A program made the translations under genes and the position numbers. This document shows positions 36,278 to 45,216 of a DNA stretch of 64,000 nucleotides, piece by piece; the stretch's first letter is position 1, and each line of letters starts with the position of its first letter. The stretch comes from Fimenecus sp052169395 (GTDB lineage: Bacteria; Bacillota; Clostridia; Oscillospirales; Acutalibacteraceae). The stretch spans positions 602,819 through 666,818 of the forward strand of contig JBQNCN010000001.1 of NCBI GenBank assembly GCA_052169395.1, in the 5' to 3' direction. The notes under the pieces are model-generated. The model saw nothing but the letters and a program-made list of their open reading frames with translations. It searched no databases and was not told where the DNA came from.

Positions 36278-39007
36278 ATGAAGCAAAAAAACAAAAAATA
36301 CAGAAATCCTTTACGCAAAGCAATACTGCGTGATATAGGAACCAACGGCATAAAGAACTTGACCATAGTCCTGTTTATTATTCTTATGGTTTCGTTTATT
36401 TCAGGCATATACATATCAAATACAAGTATGATGGCTGAATTCAAAGAAACCAAAACAAAATACAATCGTGAGGACGGACACTTTGAACTGAAAAAAGAAG
36501 CGGACAAAGAGCTTATAAGCGCTATTGAAAAAGGTGAAAAAGCAGATGTTAAAACGCATTTTCTTGACAAAGCCTATAAAGAAGCGGACGAAGAGGTTCA
36601 TAAAAAAGCGGAACGAGAACTGCAAATACAAGTAAAGAAAACCGTAAGAGAAACCGCAAAGGCAAAAATATATAATACTGCAAAGCTTAAAGCTCTTTCT
36701 ATGGGTCTTCCGGAAGTTATGGCGGAAAGCGCCGCTAAAAAAGCAGTTGACGAAAATCTTGATAAAACAGTAAAAGAAAATTATAAAAGTGCATTAAATA
36801 TCGCAAAAGATTCAAAGGACTTTAAAAATAAGCTTAATGAAGCTCTTGAAAAAGCACATAAAGAGGTTAATGATAAGATAAATGAAAAATATTCTGAAAT
36901 TTCAGAACGCTTCAGTCTTGATGACAAGAGTTTTGAGAAAACTCCAGTCACTCTTTATCAAAATTTTTATAAAAATGTCGATGAAGATATAGGAGCGGAC
37001 GGTAAAAAAAATGCCGATATAAGAGTTTATAAAATAAGAACTGATATAAACACAGCCTGCATAATGTGCGGAAGACTTCCAGAAAGTGCAAACGAAATCG
37101 CAATAGACAGAATGCATGCCGACAATAATAAAATAAAACTCAATTCAACACTTAAAGTCGGCAACAAAAACTTTACAGTTGTAGGTTTTGTTGCACTGCC
37201 GGATTATAGTACTCTTTATAAAAAGAACAGCGACACAATGTTTGATGCACTCACCTTTAATTTAGGAATACTTACACCTGAAGGCTTTGACAGCATAAAC
37301 GAAGAAACTGTATTTTGTTATTCCTGGAAATATAAAAACTCGCCATCTGATATAACTACAGAAAAAAAATATGCAGATAATTTTTTGAAGGCTTTAATTA
37401 CGCAAAACTATATAACCGATAATGAAATAAAAGATTATATTCCCGAATATGCAAATCAGGGAATACAATTTTCCTTTAAGGATTTCGGATCGGATCTTGC
37501 CATGGTCAAATATCTTTTTTTAATAATTATGTTTATTCTGGCTTTTATCTTTTCAATAAATATAAGCAATAACATCACAAAGGATGCTTCAGTTATAGGA
37601 ACACTCCGTGCTTCAGGATATACTAAATATGAAATTTTAAAGCATTATATGGCAGTTCCTGTACTCCTGACATTTTTTTCAGATATAGTAGGAAATACTT
37701 TAGGATACACAGTTTTTAAAAAAATAGTAATAAAACTTTATTACAACAGTTACAGTCTTCCAACATTTAAAACACGTTTCAGTCTTGAAGCCTTCTCCTA
37801 TACTACTCTTATACCAATAATTATGCTTATGCTTATAAACATTATTTTTATTTCATATAAATTACGACTCCCTCCTCTGAAATTTTTAAGGCATGACTTA
37901 AAATCCGGAAAACAGAAAGTCAAAACTACAAAACTTCCCGACATGAAATTCTTTGCTCGCTTCAGAATGAGAATTTTAACACAAAATTTTGCCAACTATA
38001 TTGTACTCACACTCGGAATTTTCTTTATAATGCTAATACTTTCAATGGGTTTAGGGCTTCCATATACCCTTTCTCATTATCAGAATAACATTGACAAGAC
38101 CATGCTTGCTCCACATCAATATATTTTGTCGGATTACCGTGATAAAGACGGAAATCCCATTGAAACAAATAATCCTGATGCGGAAAAATATTCAATGAAA
38201 ACTCTTTTGAAAAAATCAGATAAACGCGATGAAGATATTCCTGTTTACGGCATAGAAAAAAACAGCAAATATATAAAGGGAATTACTGAAATTTCAAAGG
38301 GCGAGGTTGTAATATCGGATATCTATGCAAAAAAAGCAAATATTAAAACGGGAGATAAAATTACACTTTCGGAAAAATATGAAAATAAAAACTATGAATT
38401 CACAGTAAAAAATATAATTATATGTGAAAGAATGGCGGCATTCACAAGTGATGATAATTACAAAAACACTTTTAATGAAAAACCCAATTCCTTTACAGGA
38501 TATTTTTCAGAAAATGAAATTTCAGATTTTCCTGATAACATAACAATAAGCCAAATAACCAAAGAGGATCTTTCTAAAATGGTAAAACAGCTGGATCATT
38601 CAATGGGCAACTATATGAAATATTTTCAAGTACTGTGCATTTTACTTTCAGCCGCACTTATGTTTCTGCTCACTAAAATAATTATAGAAAAAAATGAAAA
38701 TTCAATTTCAATGGTAAAAATTTTAGGTTATAAAAATTCCGAAATCAACTCACTATATCTCATCCCAACCTTTTTCGTTGTAATTACATCGGAATTGATA
38801 ACGGCATTTGCAGCATTAAAGCTTATGCATTATATATGGTGGGCTATGATGCAAGATATGGAAGGATACTTTGATTTTGTATTTTCAGCAAATTGCGTTA
38901 TAAAAATGCTGTTTTTCGTATTTTTATCATATATATTTGCAATGATATTTGACCTTATTCAAATCAAAAAAATACCTCTTGAAAAAGCATTGAAAAATTC
39001 AGAATAA
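36278..39007 (+). CDS. MacB/FtsX-type ABC permease with a long coiled-coil ectodomain
   Basis: 909 residues. An N-terminal membrane helix (~28-50) leads into a large extracellular domain of ~350 residues. Its first ~170 residues (about 60-225) are dense in Lys, Glu and Ala and form a predicted long coiled coil. Three membrane helices follow near 410-540, then a second extracellular part (~600-780), and the last three helices near the C terminus. This double FtsX layout is that of type VII transporters. It probably exports or expels an amphipathic peptide or lipid, or senses it. Co-transcribed with the ATPase 1 base upstream and followed by a terminator. Confidence 0.9.
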   Translation: MKQKNKKYRNPLRKAILRDIGTNGIKNLTIVLFIILMVSFISGIYISNTSMMAEFKETKTKYNREDGHFELKKEADKELISAIEKGEKADVKTHFLDKAYKEADEEVHKKAERELQIQVKKTVRETAKAKIYNTAKLKALSMGLPEVMAESAAKKAVDENLDKTVKENYKSALNIAKDSKDFKNKLNEALEKAHKEVNDKINEKYSEISERFSLDDKSFEKTPVTLYQNFYKNVDEDIGADGKKNADIRVYKIRTDINTACIMCGRLPESANEIAIDRMHADNNKIKLNSTLKVGNKNFTVVGFVALPDYSTLYKKNSDTMFDALTFNLGILTPEGFDSINEETVFCYSWKYKNSPSDITTEKKYADNFLKALITQNYITDNEIKDYIPEYANQGIQFSFKDFGSDLAMVKYLFLIIMFILAFIFSINISNNITKDASVIGTLRASGYTKYEILKHYMAVPVLLTFFSDIVGNTLGYTVFKKIVIKLYYNSYSLPTFKTRFSLEAFSYTTLIPIIMLMLINIIFISYKLRLPPLKFLRHDLKSGKQKVKTTKLPDMKFFARFRMRILTQNFANYIVLTLGIFFIMLILSMGLGLPYTLSHYQNNIDKTMLAPHQYILSDYRDKDGNPIETNNPDAEKYSMKTLLKKSDKRDEDIPVYGIEKNSKYIKGITEISKGEVVISDIYAKKANIKTGDKITLSEKYENKNYEFTVKNIIICERMAAFTSDDNYKNTFNEKPNSFTGYFSENEISDFPDNITISQITKEDLSKMVKQLDHSMGNYMKYFQVLCILLSAALMFLLTKIIIEKNENSISMVKILGYKNSEINSLYLIPTFFVVITSELITAFAALKLMHYIWWAMMQDMEGYFDFVFSANCVIKMLFFVFLSYIFAMIFDLIQIKKIPLEKALKNSE

Positions 39008-39037
39008 AAAATTCCCCGTTATATAACGGGGAATTTT
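39008..39037. terminator. Terminator behind the ABC permease gene
   Basis: Stem AAAATTCCCCGTT / AACGGGGAATTTT with a 4-base loop, followed by TTTACC on the + strand. It sits at the stop of the permease and 16 bases from the convergent asparagine synthetase-like gene, serving both. Confidence 0.88.
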
Positions 39038-39052
39038 TTTACCTGCAATTAT

Positions 39053-40585
39053 TTAATTAAAATATTCATCATACCATACAAGAAAAGTATAAATCACCCA
39101 TACCTTACGCCAAAGATCAGAATTTCCACCAATATATTCTTTAAATATATTATTTATCTCTTCAACATTAAAAAATTTATCGGCAATTTCACCATTAAAC
39201 TTTTTTATTACATCCTGATTATATTTTTCATCCGCAAGCCAAATTCTTATAGGCACAATAAATCCAAGCTTTTTACGAAAAGCGATTTCTTCAGGAAGCA
39301 CTTTAGCTGCCGCCACCCTTAAAGCAAGCTTATTCTGTTCATCATTTACCTTATATTCAGACGGCATTCTTGAAGCAATATCAAATATTCTCATATCTGT
39401 AAGAGGCATACGAATTTCAAGATCCGCAGCCATACTCATTTTATCAACATTAAGATAAATATCACCCTCAAGCCATATCTGAATATCAATATCCGACATT
39501 TTACTTAAAGGGTCAAGTCCTTCAATCTCATCATAAATATCCTTTACGATATTTATAGGTAAAATATTTTCATCATAATTTTTGAGCAGAAGTTTTTTCT
39601 CATCCTCCTTCATTATATTAGTATTTCCAACATAGAACGTTTTAAGATTATCACCATATCTCTCAGCATTACGATACATATTATAACCGCCAAAAAACTC
39701 ATCAGAGCCTTCTCCGGAATAACAAAGCTTAAAATTTTTTGCCGTTTCTTTACAAGCAATTGCAAAAGCTACTGCAGAAGCATCTCCTAAAGGCTGTTCC
39801 ATATTTTTCATAACATAAGAAATATTTGAAAAATATTCCTCAGGAGAAATAATCTTTCTTCTGAAACCTTTATTTAAAAACTTTGCCGTTTCAGCTGCAA
39901 GAATACTCTCATCAAATTTAGGATTATCATAACCGCAGCCTCCGGCACTTGCAACATCAGACATTGCAAGAACATAAGAAGAGTCCACACCACCAGATAA
40001 AAATGAAGTTGCCGTTTCATCAGGTTCCTTAATCTCTGTCATAATATGCTTTAGCGTGGTATGAATTTCATCTGCCCATTCCTGTAAGTTTTTACTCTTA
40101 TCAGGTTTAAATGAAGGTGTCCAATAACGAACAATCTCCAAATTCTTATTTTTCCAAATAAGATAACGACCGGGCAAAAGCTTTTTAACACCCTTAAAAA
40201 ACGTTTCTTCACCGGCAACATAAGTTAAACTCAAATAAATCTGGAGCATGTGTTCATTAAGTTCTTTTACAAAGCCGGGTTTTTCCATAATTTGTTTTAT
40301 TGTTGTTCCAAAAAGAAGTTCACCATCTTTTGTTTCATAATAATAAAACGGTTTTGTTCCAAATTGGTCTCTTAAACAAAAAAGTTGTGATTCAATATCG
40401 TCCCAGAGTGCAAAGGCAAACATTCCGTAAATATGATTTGCCATATCGCAACCCCATTTTTCATAGGCTTTGACAATTATCTTTTTTTCTCTTTCATTTC
40501 TTGAAATCATGCCATCTATTTCAAGTTCTTTGCAAAGATCTTTCCAATTTCGGATATGTCCTCTATATTCCTTAACAACTATCAT
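39053..40585 (-). CDS. Asparagine synthetase B-like protein lacking the N-terminal glutaminase cysteine
   Basis: 510 residues. The synthetase domain is complete, with the PP-loop SFLSGGVDSS near 197 and GEGSDEFFGGY near 290. The N-terminal part starts at what is the middle of a normal glutaminase domain (YRGHIRNWKDL corresponds to the usual YNGEIYN region), so ~60-70 residues including the Cys nucleophile are absent. An in-frame TAA lies 12 bases before the ATG and a GAGGAAAG ribosome site fits this start, so the short form is genuine. It may use ammonia or adenylate another acid. It stands behind the ftsEX-peptidase operon on the same strand, 17 bases after the peptidase stop. Confidence 0.85.
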   Translation of the reverse strand: MIVVKEYRGHIRNWKDLCKELEIDGMISRNEREKKIIVKAYEKWGCDMANHIYGMFAFALWDDIESQLFCLRDQFGTKPFYYYETKDGELLFGTTIKQIMEKPGFVKELNEHMLQIYLSLTYVAGEETFFKGVKKLLPGRYLIWKNKNLEIVRYWTPSFKPDKSKNLQEWADEIHTTLKHIMTEIKEPDETATSFLSGGVDSSYVLAMSDVASAGGCGYDNPKFDESILAAETAKFLNKGFRRKIISPEEYFSNISYVMKNMEQPLGDASAVAFAIACKETAKNFKLCYSGEGSDEFFGGYNMYRNAERYGDNLKTFYVGNTNIMKEDEKKLLLKNYDENILPINIVKDIYDEIEGLDPLSKMSDIDIQIWLEGDIYLNVDKMSMAADLEIRMPLTDMRIFDIASRMPSEYKVNDEQNKLALRVAAAKVLPEEIAFRKKLGFIVPIRIWLADEKYNQDVIKKFNGEIADKFFNVEEINNIFKEYIGGNSDLWRKVWVIYTFLVWYDEYFN

Positions 40586-40602
40586 ACTTTCCTCTTAATA
40601 AG

Positions 40603-41883
40603 CTAAATCGCTATATATTCTCTAGGATTTCTTCTATTAGAGGTTGAATTACCTCCGACGGTAACCTCTAAATGCAAATGATATCCGCCATTTGCTCCAT
40701 ACACCTGTCCTGTATTTCCAACTGCACCAAGAACAGTGTTAGTATTGACTTCTTGTCCCTTTGAAACATTTATATATGCCATATGCGCATATCTTGTATA
40801 AATTCCATTTCCGTGATAAACAACCACAGTATTTCCCCAAGAAGATGAAAAGCGTTCTTCAACCACTACACCGTCTGCAGCAGAATATATTGCAGCTCCC
40901 CTACAACCGGCAATATCTATGCCTCCATGTGCTCTTCCCTTATATTCCTGTGAAACATAATAGGAATCTCTTATAGGACATCTCCAGTTTCCTTTATAAT
41001 TTACATTTTTAGATTCCGCATATTTCTTATTGGCATTCGCCATATTGTTAATATAATCTTCTGCCGCCTGCTGTGCTTTAAGCTGCGCACGTCTTTTTGA
41101 TTCATTTGCATCATCTAAGCTTTGAATAAAATTATTCAGTGAATTCACCTGATTTTGAAGCAAATCTGATTTTTCCTTGTACGAACGATAAATTTTTTCA
41201 GCTTCTGCTCTTTGTGTCGCAACTGTTGCACGATTTTCTTCAACACTCTTTTTATCATCATTTATTTTATTTTGACTTTCTTTAAGAGCATTCTTCTGTG
41301 CATTAAGCTCTTTGACCTCTTTCTCCAAATCTTTCACAAGAGCCTTATCATGCTTTGAGGTTCTTGACAAAAGCTCAAGTCTTGTTAAAAAATCACTAAA
41401 ATCCGTTGCCGTCAAAAGCACTTCAAGCGTACTGCCCTCTCCAGCCATATAAGCTGCACGCATACGTCCCCCAAGTACATTATAGGTGGCATTTATTGTT
41501 CTTTGTGATTTTTCCATCTGCTGGTTCAATTCAACTATTTTATTTTCAAGATTGTTTATTTCACTCTCAAGCTGTGCAATTTTAGCATCTAAATCACGAA
41601 CCTGCTCGTTTAGCCTATCATACTCACTCTTATATGCGTCAAGCTGTGCTTGTCTTGAATTTATCTCTGCCTGAACCTTTTCTATATCACCTTCGGTATT
41701 TGCTATTTTTGTTCTGTTGGCATCGATTTCCTTTTGGAGTCTTTCTATTTTTTTCTGTGCTTGCGCCCTTATTTCATCTGATGTTTGTGCAAATGATACC
41801 ATGGATAATAAAAATGATATACTTAAAACAAACGCTAAAATACCCGCAAGTTTTTTTCTTGATACACTCAAATTATTCATCAT
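40603..41883 (-). CDS. Secreted coiled-coil M23 peptidase (PcsB/EnvC type)
   Basis: 426 residues. An N-terminal signal peptide or anchor (~12-33, ending near SFAQT), a long coiled coil (about 35-280) full of Glu, Gln, Lys and Asn, then an M23 (LytM) domain: HGGIDIAG (zinc His and Asp), GNTVVVYHGNG, HLHLEV (zinc His pair). This matches cell-wall hydrolases that FtsEX activates at the division site. The catalytic residues are intact, unlike EnvC. The start overlaps the ftsX stop, so the gene is coupled to ftsX. It would cut peptidoglycan cross-links or act on daughter-cell separation. Confidence 0.93.
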   Translation of the reverse strand: MMNNLSVSRKKLAGILAFVLSISFLLSMVSFAQTSDEIRAQAQKKIERLQKEIDANRTKIANTEGDIEKVQAEINSRQAQLDAYKSEYDRLNEQVRDLDAKIAQLESEINNLENKIVELNQQMEKSQRTINATYNVLGGRMRAAYMAGEGSTLEVLLTATDFSDFLTRLELLSRTSKHDKALVKDLEKEVKELNAQKNALKESQNKINDDKKSVEENRATVATQRAEAEKIYRSYKEKSDLLQNQVNSLNNFIQSLDDANESKRRAQLKAQQAAEDYINNMANANKKYAESKNVNYKGNWRCPIRDSYYVSQEYKGRAHGGIDIAGCRGAAIYSAADGVVVEERFSSSWGNTVVVYHGNGIYTRYAHMAYINVSKGQEVNTNTVLGAVGNTGQVYGANGGYHLHLEVTVGGNSTSNRRNPREYIAI

Positions 41884-42787
41884 CTACTATGCTCTCCTGT
41901 TCCTTCAGATATTTATTCATTGAAATAGCCGAACCGAATGCACCCGCAGCAACACCAAGGCAAAGAAAAAGTCCTAAAATTTCACCCCAATATGATCCAA
42001 ACGAAACAAGCTTAAAATTAAACAGTGTAAGAGTATCTGAAAAGACCTTTCCCGCTCCCGCATAAACACCCCAAAGTGTAAACGTTCCAATGCTTCCTGC
42101 TATTGCACCAAGTAAAACACCCTCAATAATAAACGGCCAACGAATAAACCAATTTGTAGCGCCCACACCTTTCATTATCTGAATTTCAAGACGCCTTGTA
42201 TACATTGTAATTCTGATTGTATTTGAAATTATAAACAACGCAACAAGAAATAAAATTGACACAAGCACAATTGAAATTATCGAAATCGCATTCTGAAGTG
42301 ATGCAAGTTTTGTCGCAAGATTACTATTTTCTCTAATACTATCAACATTTGAAATTGATTTTATTTTATTAACCGTATCTGAAAACAAATTCAAATCTTT
42401 AACCGTTACCTTATATGCGTTTGGAAGAGGACTTTCAGATAAACCCTCAAATATGGCACTGTCTGTCCCCAGTTTTTTCACTTGTTCTTTAAATGCCTGC
42501 TCTTTAGGAATGAATTCACAAGTATCAATATTTTTCAGATTTTTAATTTCAACGCCAACCTTTGACGTTTCAAAATCATCAGCATTCTCCTTAATATATA
42601 CCATAATTACATTCTGCCCTTCAATATAATTTAAAAGAGCGTTGATATTATGATAAACCATGAGTCCTGCACCCATAATAAGAAGAGAGGCCAAAAGTAC
42701 TGCTATTGAAGCAATTGACATAAGTCTGTTTACCCATACATTTCTGAAGCCTTGACGAATAAGATATTTAGAATTACCGCCTTTCAT
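41873..42787 (-). CDS. ftsX: Cell-division ABC permease FtsX
   Basis: 304 residues: cytoplasmic N-terminal part, membrane helix (~22-45), an extracellular domain of ~110 residues, then three membrane helices. RQGFRNVWVNRLMSIASI near the N terminus and the MKGVGATNWFIRWPF segment after the second helix are family signatures. It forms a complex with FtsE and transmits ATP hydrolysis to the peptidase outside. Its ATG overlaps the end of ftsE by 4 bases, and its own end overlaps the peptidase gene. Confidence 0.95.
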   Translation of the reverse strand: MKGGNSKYLIRQGFRNVWVNRLMSIASIAVLLASLLIMGAGLMVYHNINALLNYIEGQNVIMVYIKENADDFETSKVGVEIKNLKNIDTCEFIPKEQAFKEQVKKLGTDSAIFEGLSESPLPNAYKVTVKDLNLFSDTVNKIKSISNVDSIRENSNLATKLASLQNAISIISIVLVSILFLVALFIISNTIRITMYTRRLEIQIMKGVGATNWFIRWPFIIEGVLLGAIAGSIGTFTLWGVYAGAGKVFSDTLTLFNFKLVSFGSYWGEILGLFLCLGVAAGAFGSAISMNKYLKEQESIVDDE

Positions 42788-43764
42788 ATTTCGCCTCCTT
42801 CAACATCTTCTTCATCTTTATAGTCAAAATTATCTTCCGCTCCAACATCTTTAGCCTCGGAATTATCTATACCATAAGTTGCCATAAAATGCTCAATTTC
42901 AGCATTTGCCGACGGTTCCACATAAAAAGTTGAAATTTCACGTTGCTTTTTAGCTGCAACAACATCTTCAATTGTTACACCTTCATTTATCGCTTTAACA
43001 CCTTGCTTTGCCTCATGTGAAACAACCGCCTTTGCCATCTCATTCATTTCTGTAGGATAACGTTCTTCTATTTTTTCATAATCTTCGGGAAGCTCATTTG
43101 TATCACTTGTATCCGAAACAACAGTTCCGCCGTCAATTGTAATTACACGGTGATGAAAGTGCCTTACAAGATTATGCTCATGCGTTACCATAATAACAGT
43201 TGTTCCAAGTGCATTTATATGATTTAAAAGATCTACTATTTCATAACTCATTTCCGGATCAACATTTCCCGTCGGTTCATCTGCAATTATAATTCCCGCA
43301 TCGTTTACAAGAGCTCTCGCAAGAGCAACTCTCTGTTGCTCTCCTCCCGAAAGCTCCGTCGGAAAAGCCTTTGCCTTAGAGGCAAGACCGACAAGAGACA
43401 ATACATATGGAACACGTTTTCTTACTTCTTTTTCTTTTTTTCCGATACAACGCATAGCAAATGCAACATTATCAAAAATACTCATCGTAGGGATAAGCCT
43501 AAAATCCTGAAATACTATGCCAAGAGTTCTCCTAAAATATGGTATATCTTTTTTCTTTACAGCATTTAAGTTATACCCATTTATTATAACATTCCCTGAA
43601 TTTGCTACCTGCTCTCGCATCATTATCTTTAAAAAGGTTGATTTGCCAGCACCTGAAGCACCAACCACAAACACAAACTCTCCATCATTTATTTTTATAT
43701 TAACGTCTCTTAAAGCCTTTATACCATTGTCATAGGTTTTTGACACATGATCAAATACTATCAT
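42784..43764 (-). CDS. ftsE: Cell-division ATPase FtsE with a C-terminal extension
   Basis: 326 residues; the start is the ATG after AGGAGGAAGAATA (the longer frame has no site). Residues 1-~225 are a normal FtsE: GASGAGKST, LSGGEQQR, IIADEPTGNVD, VTHEHN. Another ~100 residues follow that ordinary FtsE lacks: a KIEERYPTEMNEMAKAVVSHEAKQG stretch, then FYVEPSANAEIEHFM and a very acidic end. No domain is recognised in the tail, which may interact with other division proteins. It is first in the ftsE-ftsX-peptidase operon. Confidence 0.95.
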   Translation of the reverse strand: MIVFDHVSKTYDNGIKALRDVNIKINDGEFVFVVGASGAGKSTFLKIMMREQVANSGNVIINGYNLNAVKKKDIPYFRRTLGIVFQDFRLIPTMSIFDNVAFAMRCIGKKEKEVRKRVPYVLSLVGLASKAKAFPTELSGGEQQRVALARALVNDAGIIIADEPTGNVDPEMSYEIVDLLNHINALGTTVIMVTHEHNLVRHFHHRVITIDGGTVVSDTSDTNELPEDYEKIEERYPTEMNEMAKAVVSHEAKQGVKAINEGVTIEDVVAAKKQREISTFYVEPSANAEIEHFMATYGIDNSEAKDVGAEDNFDYKDEEDVEGGEI

Positions 43765-43886
43765 TATTCTTCCTCCTGTAAAGAGCAAAAATTATTCGCC
43801 TATTTTATTGTTGTATTATATCACATTTCTCAAAATTTGTAAGCTACATAGTTTTAACTAAATAAAAATTTACAGATTGTTAAATA

Positions 43887-43917
43887 AAAAAACAAGGACA
43901 CATAGCCCTTGTTTTTT
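43887..43917 (-). terminator. Terminator of the PucR-type regulator gene
   Basis: Stem AAAAAACAAGG / CCTTGTTTTTT with a 9-base loop just beyond the regulator stop codon (6 bases), followed by T-rich sequence in minus sense. Confidence 0.82.
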
Positions 43918-43922
43918 TATTT

Positions 43923-45011
43923 TTAATATTTAATCGGATCGGCATCAAGATATTTCTTAACCATAAGTGCCACTTTGAAAACTATCGCATCATCAAAACT
44001 TCTTAAATCAAGCCCCGTAAGTTTTCTGATTTTTTCAAGTCTATAAACCAACGTATTCCTATGAACAAAAAGTCTTCTGGAAGTTTCAGAAACATTGAGG
44101 TTATTTTCAAAAAATTTCTGGATTGTAAACAGTGTATCAGGGTCAAGTGCCTCTACCGTACCACATCTGAACACCTCATCCAAAAACGCCTTACAAAGAG
44201 TTGTAGGCAACTGATAAACAAGCCTTGCAATACCTAAATTATCATAACTTATTATAGTTTTTTCCGTATCAAATACTTTGCCTACTTCAAGTGCAATCTG
44301 AGCCTCTCTAAATGACCTTGCAAGTCCCTTTATATTGTCTACTACATTGCCTATGCCCACCGTTATATGACTGTAATATTCAGCACCGAGGCTGTCGGCA
44401 ACTGACCGTGCAAGCTTTTCAAGATTTTCATCGCTGTAATCTTCTTCCCTTACTTCCTTAACAAGTACTATATCCTTGCCGTTTATATTTATAACAAAAT
44501 CTTTATTCTTTTCAGGAAAAATACTCTGAATAATATCATAAACTTCAACATCAATACGTTCGTTTGAACGGAAGAGCATAGCAACTCTTAAAACATCGTT
44601 ATCTATTTGAAGTTCTCTTGCTTTTAAATAAATATCACCGGGCAGAATATTTTCAAGAAGGATATTTTTTATAAATGTCGCTCTATCATATTTTTCATCA
44701 TAAAACTGTTTTATATTTGAAAAAGATACTGCTAAAATTCCTAAATATTTAAGTGCAATATCATCTTCACCCTCAACAAATACCGCATATTCCGGATGCA
44801 TAGGAGTGCCAAAACTACGATATGTTATGCCGTTAAACAACATCGGTTCATCCTTAATAAAAACAGGAGCAACCTGTTCAGAAAGAACCTCTCCGATTTT
44901 TCCAAGTTCTGAGCAGGAAATGATTGTACAGGTGTCATCAATAACACCTATCATTCTGTCAACCGATCCTTCAAGCTGATGAACTATACCTTGAAAAAGT
45001 CTATTTGACAT
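43923..45011 (-). CDS. PucR/CdaR-type transcriptional regulator
   Basis: 362 residues. The C-terminal helix-turn-helix NNLNVSETSRRLFVHRNTLVYRLEKIRKLTGLDL is the PucR signature (~305-345), preceded by a GGDEF-like beta-alpha domain (~160-280, with VGIGNVVDNIKGLARSFREAQIAL). The N-terminal ~120 residues are an uncharacterised sensor part. Members regulate purine, sugar-acid or amino-acid pathways. The neighbours (cell division, MFS carrier) do not identify its targets. It forms its own transcription unit with a terminator. Confidence 0.88.
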   Translation of the reverse strand: MSNRLFQGIVHQLEGSVDRMIGVIDDTCTIISCSELGKIGEVLSEQVAPVFIKDEPMLFNGITYRSFGTPMHPEYAVFVEGEDDIALKYLGILAVSFSNIKQFYDEKYDRATFIKNILLENILPGDIYLKARELQIDNDVLRVAMLFRSNERIDVEVYDIIQSIFPEKNKDFVININGKDIVLVKEVREEDYSDENLEKLARSVADSLGAEYYSHITVGIGNVVDNIKGLARSFREAQIALEVGKVFDTEKTIISYDNLGIARLVYQLPTTLCKAFLDEVFRCGTVEALDPDTLFTIQKFFENNLNVSETSRRLFVHRNTLVYRLEKIRKLTGLDLRSFDDAIVFKVALMVKKYLDADPIKY

Positions 45012-45168
45012 TATTTACCTCCGTTATTATATAAATAAATTCTATGTATGAAGTAATATTACACAATCTGCACCAAAAATTCAAGTCTTTTTTTGCCTTT
45101 TTCCTAAATCTATAAACTTTTTGACTAAATATATTACAGTTTTTTATACATTTGTTCTAAACATTTAA

Positions 45169-45200
45169 ACAAAACGGACTTCTTAAAAAGTCCGTTTTGT
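45169..45200 (-). terminator. Terminator of the MFS gene
   Basis: Stem ACAAAACGGACT / AGTCCGTTTTGT with an 8-base loop 17 bases after the MFS stop; in minus sense followed by TTTAAATG. Confidence 0.8.
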
Positions 45201-45216
45201 AATAAGTAATAAACCC

